Assembly (NCBI RefSeq): GCF_000143415.4
Contig: NW_003314285.1
Coordinates: 655,469 to 719,468 of the forward strand
Reading direction: 5' to 3'
DNA from: Selaginella moellendorffii
Taxonomy: Eukaryota; Streptophyta; Lycopodiopsida; Selaginellales; Selaginellaceae
DNA: 64,000 bases
Position numbers and translations under genes: made by a program. Below, piece after piece: positions 1 to 11,312 of this stretch. Numbering within the stretch: the first letter of the stretch is position 1; each line of letters starts with the position of its first letter. The notes beneath the pieces are model-generated. The model ran no database searches. It worked only from the letters and a program-made list of their open reading frames with translations, and had not been told where the DNA came from.

Positions 1-2124
1 AGTGTAAAAGTATTTAACCATTAACTCTCTTTGAACATTCAGGGATTTCCCTAACTTTGATAGTCTTACCTCATGGCAAGTTTCAAGACCACACTTTTGC
101 TACACCACTCTAATTTCACATGTTTTGTGAACCATTTACACTAGGTACTAACTAACCTAGAATTGTTTTTAGGAACCTTGAAAGGACTATCCCTTAATTT
201 GCTAAGGCCTCATTTTTTGCAAGTTTCTAATTGTCATACAGTCTAACTTGTCTAACCACCTTTGATTATACCTTTCGATTCCTAAAGTTAAATTTCATCC
301 CTTTACTACTTACTTTTTGGCCCTGTGCCTTCTCTTTAATTATTCTCCTCCCATCTAGGAGGGTAGTTTTGCACTTTCTATTATGCCTTAGCAAGTATTC
401 TTAAGGATGAACCTATTTAATAACTTATGGAATGATTCTTCAATTTGGATATACTCACCATGTAATTTCACACACCAGGATTAATGTTGTTACGCATGGG
501 CCTCTTTATGCCCATTGCTAGCCATGCTAAAATCCTTTTTTAGCTTTGTCCAATTTGAATAGATGGACTTCTCTTATCTCCGCAACTTTAAACATTGGAT
601 AGCACCTTTTATCTATTATTCATTAGGGATTTAGTCTCTTGGGCCTTATCTAATGCCCTCATGATTCCAAACACCACTCCCTAGTGTTTCAGAGTATTTT
701 GGTGTTCTAATGATGACCTTCTTTGACAATGAGCATTTTCCTTTACAAGATTGACTTATTATATCTCAACATAAACAATTTATCCTTCGGAGGGGTATAT
801 CTAACCTCCTTATCTCAATAACAAGTCTTGGGTAGTCAACTTCTACTAATCCAATTAATTATTTTTCACCTTTTGCTTAGTTGCCTCATAGTTATTAAGT
901 CCTACAACTCATTGCTAGTGCTTCCACACTTCCATCATTATTTGGGTTACTACACTTTAACCATATGCCTTTTAACTTATGTTGTGCTATTTTTATTTCC
1001 ATTAGGATTCCTTTGGCAAGGGGTTCTCATGAACCTACTAACTTGACCTCAAGGCATCATACCTTGGCACATTTGGTGTTTTTACACCATCGGCTCTATG
1101 AATGTACCTTTACGATACTTCCCACTTATGTCTAAATCTTTGCCAAGACCAATATAGTCATTTCTTATGCTAATTATCAATTAGCACTATGCCATAGTGT
1201 TCACATATAACTCTAAGCCAAAGTTGCTTTCTTCTAGGAACACTTTTCCTATGACTTTAGTATGGTGCCTTCTGCCATCAATAAAATACACATTGTTCTC
1301 ATACTTAGATTTTATGATCCTCCCCATCCTTCGTAAGGTGCCATGCATCTTAATCCAAATGCTTCCATTAGTCCTTTAGGACCATTCCTTGACACGTTAT
1401 TTAGCTTTTTAGAATTTACTAATTCAACGACCCGTAAGGTTTTAGCCTCATAGCTATTTTGAGGTGCCAGTTCACTGAAATACAACTTTTTGTATTCATC
1501 TCTTACTCACAAAGACCATCTTTACAAGTGTTATTTTGACACTTGATTATTTTTCATTCCCTATGGGTTACTTTTGCCCCTTATGACTATCTATCCATAT
1601 GATGAGAATACTGACTTATCTTCTAAATACACCCCTAACTCCTTGGGTTATTCTAGCATTTATTAAAGGTAACCCTGGCTACCATTTCAAGGACTTATGT
1701 CCTCTTCCATATTTGACCTCTCATAGTCTTTAATTCTAATATCAAATTCATGAGCACTAACCTTAACTATATGAGGATAATTTTATGACTTCTTTATTGT
1801 TTTGGAGTCTCTATCTTTCTTGTGATCCCAACTATAGTTGTTTACCACAAATACATTAATCAGTTTGCTAAGTCAAACGCTCATTTGAATCACATCCTCA
1901 ACTCTCTAAGGAAAACCTTATACTATTTCTAAGATCCCAAAGTCATTCTCTTATTGGCCCTTTTTTATCCACCACCTTGTTTACAAGTTCACACATGAAC
2001 TGTAGTGGAGATCCATGTCCTCCTAACCTGCTACTCCTCAAGGATAGGCCCACTCCTAGGACCTTTCAATGCTAACACAGGTGGTGATATATTTGAACAT
2101 TAGTAAAAGTCAGACTAAGGAACA
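1..2124 (-). mobile_element. decayed interior of an LTR retroelement (element A)
   Basis: On the minus strand this stretch follows directly after an LTR (2137-3542) and a primer-binding-site-like sequence (2125-2136), which is where the leader and gag region of an LTR retrotransposon would lie. No open frame longer than about 70 codons survives on either strand and I could not recognise gag motifs. The top strand is rich in C and T with few CG pairs, as expected for old methylated repeat DNA that has lost CpG sites. The assignment rests on position next to the LTR, not on recognised coding sequence, and the element runs off the window start. Confidence 0.45.
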
Positions 2125-2136
2125 GTTTTGATACCA
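2125..2136 (-). other. primer binding site of LTR element A (initiator-Met-tRNA type)
   Basis: The minus strand reads TGGTATCAAAAC immediately after the LTR end. The first eight bases match the PBS complementary to the 3' end of plant initiator methionine tRNA (consensus TGGTATCAGAGC), which is the usual primer of plant Ty3/Gypsy and Ty1/Copia elements. It fixes element A as running from 3542 towards position 1. Confidence 0.6.
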
Positions 2137-3542
2137 AATTATAAGAAACTAAATTTTCCATTATACTTTAGTCACTTAACTACACTTCTGACCACTTGGA
2201 AAAGTTTCACTCACAACCTCCATAAGTCCTATTCTAGATTTGGGGACTTGCTAGACCCGAGAGTGGCATCCATTCCACTCAACCTTTACACTTGGTCCAA
2301 GTGCTCCATGTATCTGATCCCATGACCAACACTCAAAAGTACCACTAACATATCAGTCTGTTAACTAAGGCCATGCTTATTCACCTTTGTCACACCGGTG
2401 ATCCAACATCACCTATATCACAATCTTGTTTTTCAAAAATTGGGCCACCCATCTATGAATCATCATCCTAGATTCACTCCTTAACCTTCTTAAGATGCCC
2501 GTAGACATAGGGAACAACTTTCCCCAATATCCCTTTTTTAGTCCCCACTAAGTCCCTTTCTATCCATGGCCGTGTTTGCCAACACTACCATTAAGTCAAG
2601 GCCCACAGGCCTGACCATTAAGTCCCACTGTCCTTTGGGATTTCCTCACCATGTGATTGTATCCTTGGTCACTACACCAAAGGATTATTCTTCTTTCTTT
2701 CTATAGTTTGGGACTTTGGGATAACATTTCAAAACACCATTAGGTACTTTCCCCACCTTCCGCCTTTGGGTGCTTTAGCCATAGGGCTGGAGCGAAGTTT
2801 CATTGAGCCACGCTAGATATCCAGGTAGGTAGTGCCACCCACACTTGGACTGGGAGCATTAACTATTTGATCTCCCGGGGGAACTAGAGCCAATTCTTGA
2901 ACACTTCACCATGCTACCCCACTTGTCAATTCGTATTCACTCTAGCCTTGGACTCCTCAGTGGATATATTATCACCCAACATGTGGGCATAGCCTTCCTG
3001 GGACACACTAGCCTTTCCTAGTCTCGGTTCCATCTCGGACTCCATCTCAGACTTCATCTCGGGTCCATCTCGAACTCCATTTTGGACTCCATCTCGGGTC
3101 CATCTCAGACTCCATCTTGAGTCCATATTAGACTCCACCTCAGACTCTTTCTCAAGTCTATCTTGGACTCTATCTCAGACTCCTTCTGATCTCCATCTCA
3201 GATTCCATCTCAGATCCATTTCAAACTCCACCTCAAACTCCTTCTCAGGTCCATCTCGGACTCCATCTTGGATTCCATCTTGGGTCCATCTCAAACTCCA
3301 TCTCAGGTCTCTCTTGGACTCCATCCTAGACTCCATCTCGGGTCCCTTTTCTAGAGACTCACTTACTACTTGTTTTGTGCTCATTCCCTGAGCACTTCAT
3401 TGGGAGTTCCACTCCCACTCTCGACTATCTAAGTTGGAGCTTTTTAGTCCAATCGTATTACACTCATTTGGCTTTTACTTTGGCCACTACCATGTGGCAT
3501 CCTTTTGGCTCCAATTTAGGGTTTAGGGATTTGTGTCTCACA
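2137..3542 (-). repeat. LTR copy A of a Gypsy-type element
   Basis: On the minus strand it starts TGTGAGACACAAATCCC at 3542 and runs to the PBS. The same sequence, diverged, is present in the opposite orientation at 6131-7671, and part of it at 63304-63904 in this orientation. Matching blocks include the start, the 12-bp array, a purine-rich block near 2870 and the end near 2150. The LTR is long (about 1.4 kb). I see no clean CA end, so the 3' boundary is good to a few bases only. Confidence 0.7.
3010..3350. repeat. 12-bp unit minisatellite inside LTR copy A
   Basis: Degenerate tandem copies of a 12-bp unit, on the minus strand GAGATGGAGTCC with the variant GAGATGGACCC. Because the unit is close to a multiple of three, all frames show spurious low-complexity peptides rich in Met-Glu-Ser and Arg-Trp. 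These are not taken as genes. The same array sits at the matching place in LTR copies B and C. Confidence 0.85.
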
Positions 3543-3599
3543 TTAACTCATTGAGTGGAAATTGATGCTTTTGTGAATGTATTTGCAACTACTAATTGA

Positions 3600-4290
3600 A
3601 TACTTCCTCCTCAATTGAGAAGTTCTCCAACATTTTTGTTTAGAGTAAATTCTCTCAAATAATGGTTCTACATTTATGCCCGAAGCATTTCACATTTTAA
3701 CATCTCAACTAAGGATGTGCCACATTTTCACAAGTTCTTATCATCCACAAATAGATTGCTTAGTGGAATAGCTTATTTGAACCTTCAAAGAGATGATCAT
3801 GAAATACATGAACTTTTACTAAATAAACTCCTATACTCATGATCTGATATTGGTAACAGAGTTGAGTTTACCTTCACAATTACCATAGACTATTAATGCT
3901 TAGTCTTAGGATCAGTATTTGAGGAGCATTCTTCCATTAGTTCAAGTGGAGTTTGCTGAACATTTGGGCTGTGTACAAATGGGACAACAATGATCTACAA
4001 CTCCTATCATCATCCACATATAGAGTACAAAGTGGATGATATGGTGTCAATCTATTTTCCCAATCTTATAATATGTGGTCTATCAAAGGGGTTTCTTGCT
4101 CAATGGAAAGGACCATATCGGATGTTGTAGGAAGTTGGACCATAAGTTTATGAGGTTCATCATTGTTGTGAATATGACTTCGGTATCAAAAGCTACCTGT
4201 CAACTAGTCCTTTTGGATATTCTTTCCTTACTACCACGACAGCAGGAGGTCAGTATTACTAGACCTATTATCAATTCCCACTTGAGCTAG
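3600..4290 (+). pseudogene. Gypsy integrase remnant (core and C-terminal domain)
   Basis: Nucleotide sequence around 3650-3830 matches, in the opposite orientation, the better preserved integrase core at 24000-24180, including the segment that encodes the YHPQ motif there. At about 4030-4160 the plus strand reads, with stops and shifts, like an integrase C-terminus: GLSKGFLAQWKGPYRML then EVGP and VYEV, matching the usual FLAKWKGPYxVLxxVGPxxYxL pattern. Many frameshifts and stops are present. It belongs to a plus-strand element whose 3' LTR is probably copy B at 6131. Confidence 0.65.
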
Positions 4291-4329
4291 TTGAGAAATT
4301 GATCAATGCCCATGCACTTAAATTGGATA

Positions 4330-5290
4330 AACATAAGGTAGGAACCTTATATGTTTCTTGTTGAGCATACTCGACTTGGTTTGAGAAACTTGTGTGATTA
4401 GCTTGCACTTACTAGTATCAAGAACTCTCACGATATTGAGTTTGGTCCCTCAATATTTGCTAAATGATAACTTAACGTGTCTGCCAAACACCCTTGCTAT
4501 CATGCTCTTTGTGTTAGTCTCATTTTGGTCCCAAATGCTATTTATGGAAAGTGTCTAGATTTGCTCATTTGGCATATCTACAAAATGTAAAGATTGTCTT
4601 GAACACAATAGTGTTTGTCTCGTGTCCAAATTCACAATTTAGTGACATGCCACATTTAATAAATTTCAAGCTTGCTCTAGAGACTAACTCGTAGTACTCA
4701 GGGAGGCTTGGGGTGAAAGCCTAAAGCATGTGTTCCTCAAGGAAGGGAAGGGAAGGGAAGGGAAGAGGGGGGGAGTTATGGGGGGTTCTAAATGTATAGT
4801 AGGGATAGTGGGTAGGTTGAGCATGGCCGACTAACCTGAGGCATAGTTTAGATCCCGCTTGTGTGCATGTCCTTGTTTTATGTCTGACTTGGGTCTAAGC
4901 CCAAGTTCCACACCATGCTAGCTGGTGGAGTTCCTATAACCTCACGTTAGGCCACTAGTATGCTGAAATAGCGCTAAACTCTATTTGGCTCCATTTTGTG
5001 TGCTAGTCCCGGCATTAGGATGCTAGATACTCTAGGACTGTTCCAAGTCACTCTGTATTCCTAACCTTTCACTCCTTAGGCTATACGCTCGAGAGTCACT
5101 CCATGCTCCAATTTCTTTGCTCCTTGGCCTCAAGCTTAGAAGTTTGGTTTTGTTCTTTCGTTCAGTGGCCCAAGGCCACTCAGATTCCACTTTGCTGTCC
5201 TTTGAATACGTGGCACATGGCATGTGGTATGTGACACATGGCATATAGAGGGTTTAGGTTCCACTTTGTGGTTATCCTAAGGTAAATCAC
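4330..5290 (+). repeat. dispersed repeat D, copy 1 (3' spacer of the Gypsy family)
   Basis: This non-coding stretch lies between the integrase remnant and LTR copy B. Its sequence recurs in the same orientation at about 8985-9690 and 25190-25720. Shared landmarks are a block ending GTGAAAGCCTAAAGCATG, a G-rich run, and a distal block near 5040-5250. The copies are about 75-85 percent alike by eye. It is probably the untranslated 3' part of the same Gypsy family. No gene is seen in it. Confidence 0.6.
4735..4767. repeat. (GGGAA)n microsatellite
   Basis: About five tandem GGGAA units followed by a G run. Copies 2 and 3 of the same dispersed repeat have only a G run here (about 9176-9187 and 25572-25590), so the pentamer expanded in copy 1 alone. 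Confidence 0.8.
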
Positions 5291-5529
5291 CATAGGATAA
5301 AGGGTAAAGACCATGTATGCTATATTTGGTATTAAAGGATACATCTCAGTGAGTACTATTCAATGAGATTGGGTAACTAGTCTCATTATATATGCAGAGA
5401 TGAAAATGATAATCTGAATGGGTACACGTTTAGGTGCAATGACTTTGCATTTGTTTCTTGGGTATAAATTTTGGTTATCTTTTGTACCTTATTATGTGAG
5501 CTTGCTCTTGGGCTCATAAGAAGGATTGA

Positions 5530-5705
5530 AATGTTCTATTTTGCACAAGTTTGCACTTGGACTCGTGAGTGAGGCACCTTAGCAACTCAAGGTTACACTT
5601 TGAGTTGGCAAGATGGATTTGAGGTGTACCATTTTGCACGAGTTTGCACTTGGGCTCATAAGTGAGGCACATTAGCAACTCGAAGTTACATTTTGAGTTG
5701 GCAGG
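5530..5705. repeat. tandem duplication, period about 93 bp
   Basis: Two head-to-tail copies, each containing TTTTGCACRAGTTTGCACTT and a later block GTTACAYTTTGAGTTGGCA. The copy starts are about 93 bp apart. Lies in the spacer before LTR copy B; no coding role is seen. Confidence 0.75.
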
Positions 5706-6130
5706 ATTAATATTAGCCTATTAGTGGTTCTATAAGTTGTTCCATGTACCATGGGTTAAAGTAAACTTCCCTTGGGTTGCTATGAGTGACAAATAGGCTG
5801 GTCTATAGCTATTTAGCACGGCACTAATGGATCCTTTCTAGGCATGATTATGAGTGGATCAATCAAGTTTAAGTAGTCATTGTCGTGCTCTCTCATAAAC
5901 TTTTCTTGGATTGGACTAAAGGTAGTGCAAAAGCAAGTTTGAGGTTTGGTCAAATATGAGACTGAAAAGAGAGTCCTCAGAGACAAAATACGTAAATCAT
6001 TTTCTCTTCCAGAAGAGATGATTCACAATGAGGTGTGACTTATTGCTTGCGTTCACATTATGCAATCAAGCCCTATCTTAATGCATGTTTGTTATGATGG
6101 TTTTACAAGTGGTGAGTCATGGGATGGATA

Positions 6131-7671
6131 TGTGAGACACAAATCCCTAAGCCCCAAAGTGGAGCCGAAAGAGTGCCACGTGGTAGTGGCCAAAGTGAAA
6201 GCCAAACGAGCGTAACACGTTTAGACTAAAAGTTATGACTTGAGGAGTCTAAGATGGAATCCAAGATGGAGTCTAAGATGGACGGAAATGGACCCAAGAT
6301 GGAGTCCGAGATGGAGTCTGAGATGGACCTGAGATGGAGTCCAAAATGGAGTCTAAGATGGACCCAAGATGGACCCGAGATGGAGTTCGAGATGGAGTTC
6401 GAGATGGACCAAGATGGAGTCTGAGATGGAGTATGAGATGGAGTCCAAGATGGAGTCCGAGATGGACTGAGATAGACCCGAGATGGAGTCCGAGATGGAG
6501 TCCAAGATGGACCGGAGATGGAGTCCGAGATGGAGTCCGAGAAGGATCCAAGATGGAGTCCGAAGTCAAGACCGAGCCCGAGACCGAGACCGAGCCCAAG
6601 ACTGAGCCCGAGTCCGAGTCCGAGTCCGAGTCTGAGTTTGAGTCTGAGTTCGAGTCCGAGTTTGAGTCTGAGAGGGTGAAAGCCCAAAGCATTCGTCTCC
6701 CACACCTTGGGGGGTTTGGTAAGCTCCAAAAGTATAGTAAGGGGAAGACTCCAGTGGAGCCAGTTTAGCCAAGAAAGGCAAGTTTGGCCTAGGAAGGTTG
6801 TTCTCAAGTGTTAGGTGATGGGATAACCACTGGGAGGTCCAACGCTAGAGTGAATATAGACTATCAAGTGGGGTAGCTTAATGAAGTGTTCAAAAGCCAG
6901 CTCTAGTTCCCCCGGGAGATCGAATGGTCGATGCTCCCAGTCCAAATGTGGGTGGCATTACCTACTTGGATACCTGGCGTGGCTCAATGGAACCTCGCTC
7001 TAAGCCTATGGCTAGAGCACCCAAAGGTGGAAAGCGGGAAAAGTACCCACAAAACTCGCGTAAGGCTGTGGTGTTCCAAAATGTTGTCCCAAAGTCCCAG
7101 ACTGTAGAATGGAAGAGGAGTAGTCCTTTGGTGTGGTGACCAAGGATACGATCATGTGGTGAGAAAGTCCCAGAGGACAATAGGACTTAGTGGTAAGGCC
7201 TGTGGGCCTTGTTCGAGTGGCAGTGTAGGCAAACTTGGCCATAGATGGAAAAGGGACTTAGTGGGGATTGTAAAAGGGATATTGGGGAAGGTGGTTCCCC
7301 ATGTTTGCGGGCATCTTAAGGATGCTAAGGAGTTGATCTTGGATGGTCACTCTTAGACAGATGGCCCAGTCATTGAGAGACGGGACTGCAATGTAAGTGG
7401 TGTTGGACCATCGGTGTGACTAAAGTGAATGGGCATGGCCTTAGCGTAATGCACTGGTATGTCAGTGGTACCTTAGGGCGTCGGTCTTGGGACCGGACAT
7501 ATGGAGCATTTGGACCAAATGCAAAGGATGAGTGGTATGGATGCCATTTTCAGGGCTAGCAAGTTCCATGTCCTAAATTAGACTTAAGTAGGTTGTGAAT
7601 GAGACTCCTCCAAGTGGTTAGAGGTGTGGTTAAGTGACTAAAGTAGAATGGAAAAATTAGTCACTTATAGG
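6131..7671 (+). repeat. LTR copy B of the Gypsy-type element, inverted relative to copy A
   Basis: Starts TGTGAGACACAAATCCC, the same terminus as copies A and C, and follows copy A as its reverse complement to about 7671. Upstream on the plus strand are integrase remnants, so it is best read as the 3' LTR of a plus-strand element (element B). Open frames up to 193 codons inside it come from the 12-bp and 6-bp arrays and have no domain. Confidence 0.7.
6245..6672. repeat. 12-bp and 6-bp tandem arrays inside LTR copy B
   Basis: 6245-6560 holds degenerate GAGATGGAGTCC units, including variants GAGATGGACCC and AAGATGGAGTCC. It runs into a hexamer array at 6564-6672 with units GAGTCC, GAGACC and GAGCCC. 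The hexamer looks like half of the 12-mer (GAGATG lost), which suggests it arose from it. Long open frames on both strands here, such as Ser-Asp or Arg-Thr-Gln repeats, are by-products. Confidence 0.85.
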
Positions 7672-8984
7672 ATAGTGGTGAAGTGATAAACCATTTTGTC
7701 TAGACTTGCTACTAAAAACTTAAGTTACATTGCTCAATTCTTTTCTGGGGAACTTTACTGTTGCTCCTTGAGTAGCTTGGTGTTGGATTAGTTTTGAGTT
7801 TAGTCGGAAAGAGAGTGGCATGAGTTTGTCTGTATTGTGAACAAAAGTTAGTGGTGTTGAGTGTTGTATATCTCTATCGGTGGGGTGTGGCATTTATGTT
7901 GCATTTTGTCTAATTGATTTGACACTTGATACTCACGTAAACCTTTGCAATAGTGATATGGGCATTGCTCGTGATGTTGCTTAATTGATGATCAAGTCAT
8001 TGTGATTTTATATCATATCTATGTGATAGTGAGCAAAATGTTTACAAAGTTGCTTAGTTAAATGATAATCAACCCTAAAGTGGTTGATAGTGAAGCTAGT
8101 CTACTTGCACATAGTAGCATTGTAGTAACTTTAACTAGATTCTCAATAGTGATATATAATATGCTAAGCTTATATTAGTACTTTGTTTCCTTGAAAGTTT
8201 GCCCATTGAAGTGTTGGGAAAGGGTTATAACATTCATTTACTATAATTTGTCAGTGAATCCGTTGCACTTGAAGTAGATTATTGAATGGTGAAAGTGTGA
8301 AGTTGTTGAGGCATTAGCATTGTTAACACTTGTGTTAGTGGAAGTGGCATTGTTATTTTAAGTGATGAGGAATTTTCCTTACACCTTGATTTTTCTATAT
8401 CATTTTTCTTATTAATGTTTTAGCTTCACATTGGATCTTAAAGATGGTTGAAAAAGAGTGTTAGTGCAATATGAATATCTGAAAATATGGTCTTTGTGAT
8501 TAAGCCTCAGATGTTTATTTTGCATTTCACAGATATCAGTGTTGGATGTCGGAAATATGGGCAAGATGTTCGATGCTTAGACATACTGTTAGGTAATAAG
8601 AATTGATGTTGAGGTAAACTTATGTGAAGTTGTTAGTAGGAGGAAGTTGGTTGAGTCTTGAAAGTTTGTATTCCTAAATTGAGAATCATTCTTTTTCTAG
8701 GATGAAAAATTTTCCATAAATTTTCTTAGGCTTTTCCAATGGATAATTTTTTGATCATTTTGCTTAAAAACTAATCTATTTTTGTAAGCTAGTATAAACT
8801 AGTGAAGGGGTTGAAGTTGACTTTGTTAGCTTAGACGTTAATATATAGTTTATATGATGTGACCTAAAAGGGATGCTAACTTTTGAGGCTAAATCAATTA
8901 AGTTGAATAGAGTCTAAAGTTGGTGTAGAAAAGTGGCTGTTGCACTTTTCTAAAAAGGTGATTCTTGTGTCTTTCTGCTATAGC
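7672..8984. other. no gene seen; AT-rich spacer after LTR copy B
   Basis: Both strands are full of stops and I recognise no coding motif, tandem repeat or element end. The stretch separates LTR copy B from dispersed repeat D copy 2. Confidence 0.5.
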
Positions 8985-9690
8985 ATAGTCTAGGTTTACT
9001 CATTTGGCATATCTACAGAATGTAGAGATTGTCCTAAATACAATAGTGTTTGTCCCGTGTCCAAATTCGCAATCTAAAGACATTCCACATTTAGTAAATT
9101 TCGAACTTGTTCCAAAGACTAACTCTTAGTACTAAAGGAGGCTTGGGGTGAAAGCCTAAAGCATGTGTTCCTTAGGGGGGGGCGGGGGTATAGGGGGTTC
9201 CAAATATATAGTAGGAATAATAGGTAGGTCGGGAATAGCTAAACTTGAGGTATAGTCTAATTCCCACTTGCGTACTTGTCCTTGTTTTACGTTCGGCTTG
9301 GGTCTAAGCCCAAATTTCACACCATATTAGCTAGTGGAGTACCCATAACTTTACATTAAGCCACCAATATATTGAAATAACACTAAACTTTGTTTGGCTC
9401 TGTTTTCTATGCTAGTCATAGCATTGGGATGTTGGATACTCTAGGACTATTCTAAGTCGTTCCATACTCCTGACCCTTCACTTCTTATACACTCAGGAGT
9501 TACTCTATGCTCCAATTCCTTCGCTCCTTGGCTTCAAGTTTAGAAATTTGGCTCCATTCCTTTGTTCAGTGGCCCAAAACTCTAAAACTTGGATTCCACT
9601 TTGTTGTCCTTTGGACACGTGGCATATGGCATGTGGTATGTGACACGTGGCATTAAGTTTTGCTTTGTGGTTATCCTATAGTAAATCACC
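8985..9690 (+). repeat. dispersed repeat D, copy 2
   Basis: Direct copy of about 4550-5290, starting near the shared text TTTGGCATATCTACARAATG and ending near the shared sequence around a GGCATGTGGTATGTGACAC block. No coding sequence. Its presence beyond LTR copy B means either a second element of the family was inserted here or a local duplication occurred. Confidence 0.6.
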
Positions 9691-9889
9691 ATAGAATAAA
9701 GGGTAAAAACCACATGTACTACAATCATACCATTTAACAAGCTAATCCTCCAAAAATTGTGCATATGCACTAACTAAAACATTTCGTATAAAGGGATTAG
9801 AAACAACTAAAAATCCACTAGTGCCTCCTCCTAATGTTTCTCCTGATTCTAACCCATCAAAAGAAGAACCCTAACTACCTTCCATCTTT

Positions 9890-10110
9890 AGTTTACTAAT
9901 AGGATTTTGATAGCTATTAGATTGATTTTAATCTAGACCATTTACTCTTATATATAAATTAAAGTTTTTAGGTTAATTGATATACACATTTCTGTATTCC
10001 CATTTTCATATTCCATGCAGTCACTATTTAAAAATTACTAATAATAAAAAATTGTTAATTTAATCATTAAAATTAAACTAGACAATACCCAGTAGAATCC
10101 TAAAGAATGC
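9890..10110 (+). repeat. AT-rich dispersed repeat E, copy 1
   Basis: Shares with 23250-23375 (opposite strand), 26250-26395 (opposite strand) and 52505-52610 (same strand) a landmark series: GATAGCTATTRGATTG, then a TATATAARTTAAA block, then GGTTAATTGATATRCACAT. Non-coding and AT-rich, possibly a MITE or a transposon end. No clear terminal inverted repeat was found. Confidence 0.55.
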
Positions 10111-10354
10111 CAAGAGTCATTCTTTTAATTTGTCATAAAGATTGAAATTCTTATATTCATGTTCTATTATGGGCTGGTTCTTTCATGCCAATTACTATAT
10201 TACCTTTTCCTCAAAATACAAGCGCTTCCTAGGATGAGAAGCCAGCAACTCTATCTCGACCCCATACAAACTCCTCATGCTATCCAACAGCTCACACTCT
10301 TTCTCCCCTCCAACAAGACTAATCACCACTTTGGTTGTCTGGTCAGACAAAAGC

Positions 10355-11241
10355 TCAAAGTAAGAACGTCTCAAACCAGCCTTGATCTGTGACGATCACG
10401 GACCTGTTCTTGCTTTGCTTGATACACTCCACCTCCCTCTCGTCCATGCTGCTGTGAATCACAAACACGGACAATTCACTCCTCATCTCCGCCACCACCC
10501 TGGCACTGTTGTTGCACACCACCGTTGCCTGGACTTTGAAGCGCTGCCTCAACTCTTTGCACAGCCGGCATAGTTTGCAACTCTATGCAAGCATAGCGCA
10601 ATCCATGCTCGCGTCAGCTTTGTTTAACCTTTCCTGGCCCTCTGTCGGCAAACCTCGACACCAGATCCTCCACCTCAGGAGACAGATATGGACATCCTCA
10701 TCCACACACTCCACGATCCAATCCATCTGTCATGACACAACGCAAGAGAACTAAGTAACTGAATCAAACCACAAGAGAAAGAGCAAGCTCACCATGCGAG
10801 ACCAGAAAACTGGACATTGCTCAAGAAGTTACTTGTATAACAGAAACTCGTTTGGCCTTTTGGGGGGCCAACAGACTCTTCCGGCAGTTCGAAGTCATGA
10901 GCAAACGCCTGCATGAGCCGGGCTATTCGAGCAGCCATGCACTCCGCTGCCAGAACAAGTGTGTGCAGCGTCATCTTCACGGGCTGCACTACGCTGTCAC
11001 CACCGCCAAAACTTTCAGCCGAGTCAAATTGCGAGTCTGTGTTTTGCAGTTTTTCTCTGGCCTTCGAACATTTCAAGGCTAATCAATCCTCAGTTTATTA
11101 CCTGGTAGAGGATCCTCCTTGAAAGTGAAGCAGTCTGGGATCCACAACGCCCTTCGTTCATGCCGACGGCCTAATGGATAGTGTAGACAGAAGACAATGA
11201 AAAAGCCGGAAACCCTTATAAAAATTCCGGACAGAGACCAT
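10355..11241 (-). CDS. unrecognised multi-exon gene, divergent from the DYW PPR gene
   Basis: Short GT..AG introns join several open blocks on the minus strand. A tentative model is: exon 1 at 11241-11214, exon 2 at 11170-11102, exon 3 from 11036, and a last exon ending in a stop at 10355. The introns at 11213-11171, 11101-11037 and about 46 bp near 10580 keep frame. The third exon encodes a block with ECMAARIARLMQAF. The last encodes ELRQRFKVQATVVCNNS and ends GWFETFLL. A middle exon reads DWIVECVDED and, one base out of frame, YLSPEVEDLVSRFADRGPGK, so there is either a one-base frameshift or an unrecognised splice. DWIVECV resembles the C-terminal edge of a BRCT domain, but that is weak. 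The family is not recognised, and the gene may be broken. Confidence 0.5.
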
Positions 11242-11312
11242 CCTAAGGCGGGAAACCCTTATCAAATAAAAATCCAAGAGCCCTAAAGACAGGAAATTTT
11301 AGGGCCCTCCAA
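11242..11312. promoter_or_regulatory. very short shared 5' region between divergent genes
   Basis: Only about 70 bp separate the proposed start codons of the minus-strand gene (11241) and the PPR gene (11313). If both starts are right, promoter elements must overlap the neighbouring transcription unit. Two AAACCCTTAT motifs, similar to the telobox AAACCCTA common in promoters of plant translation-related genes, lie at about 11210 and 11254. No TATA box is placed with confidence. Confidence 0.35.

Noticed and set aside
2926-3384. Minus-strand Met-Glu-Ser-rich frames
   Set aside because: Same cause: the 12-bp array of LTR copy A.
6226-6807. Open frames of 139-193 codons on both strands rich in Ser-Asp, Arg-Thr-Gln or Leu-Gly
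   Set aside because: They arise from 12-bp and 6-bp tandem repeats that stay open in several frames at once. They lie inside an LTR and hold no domain.
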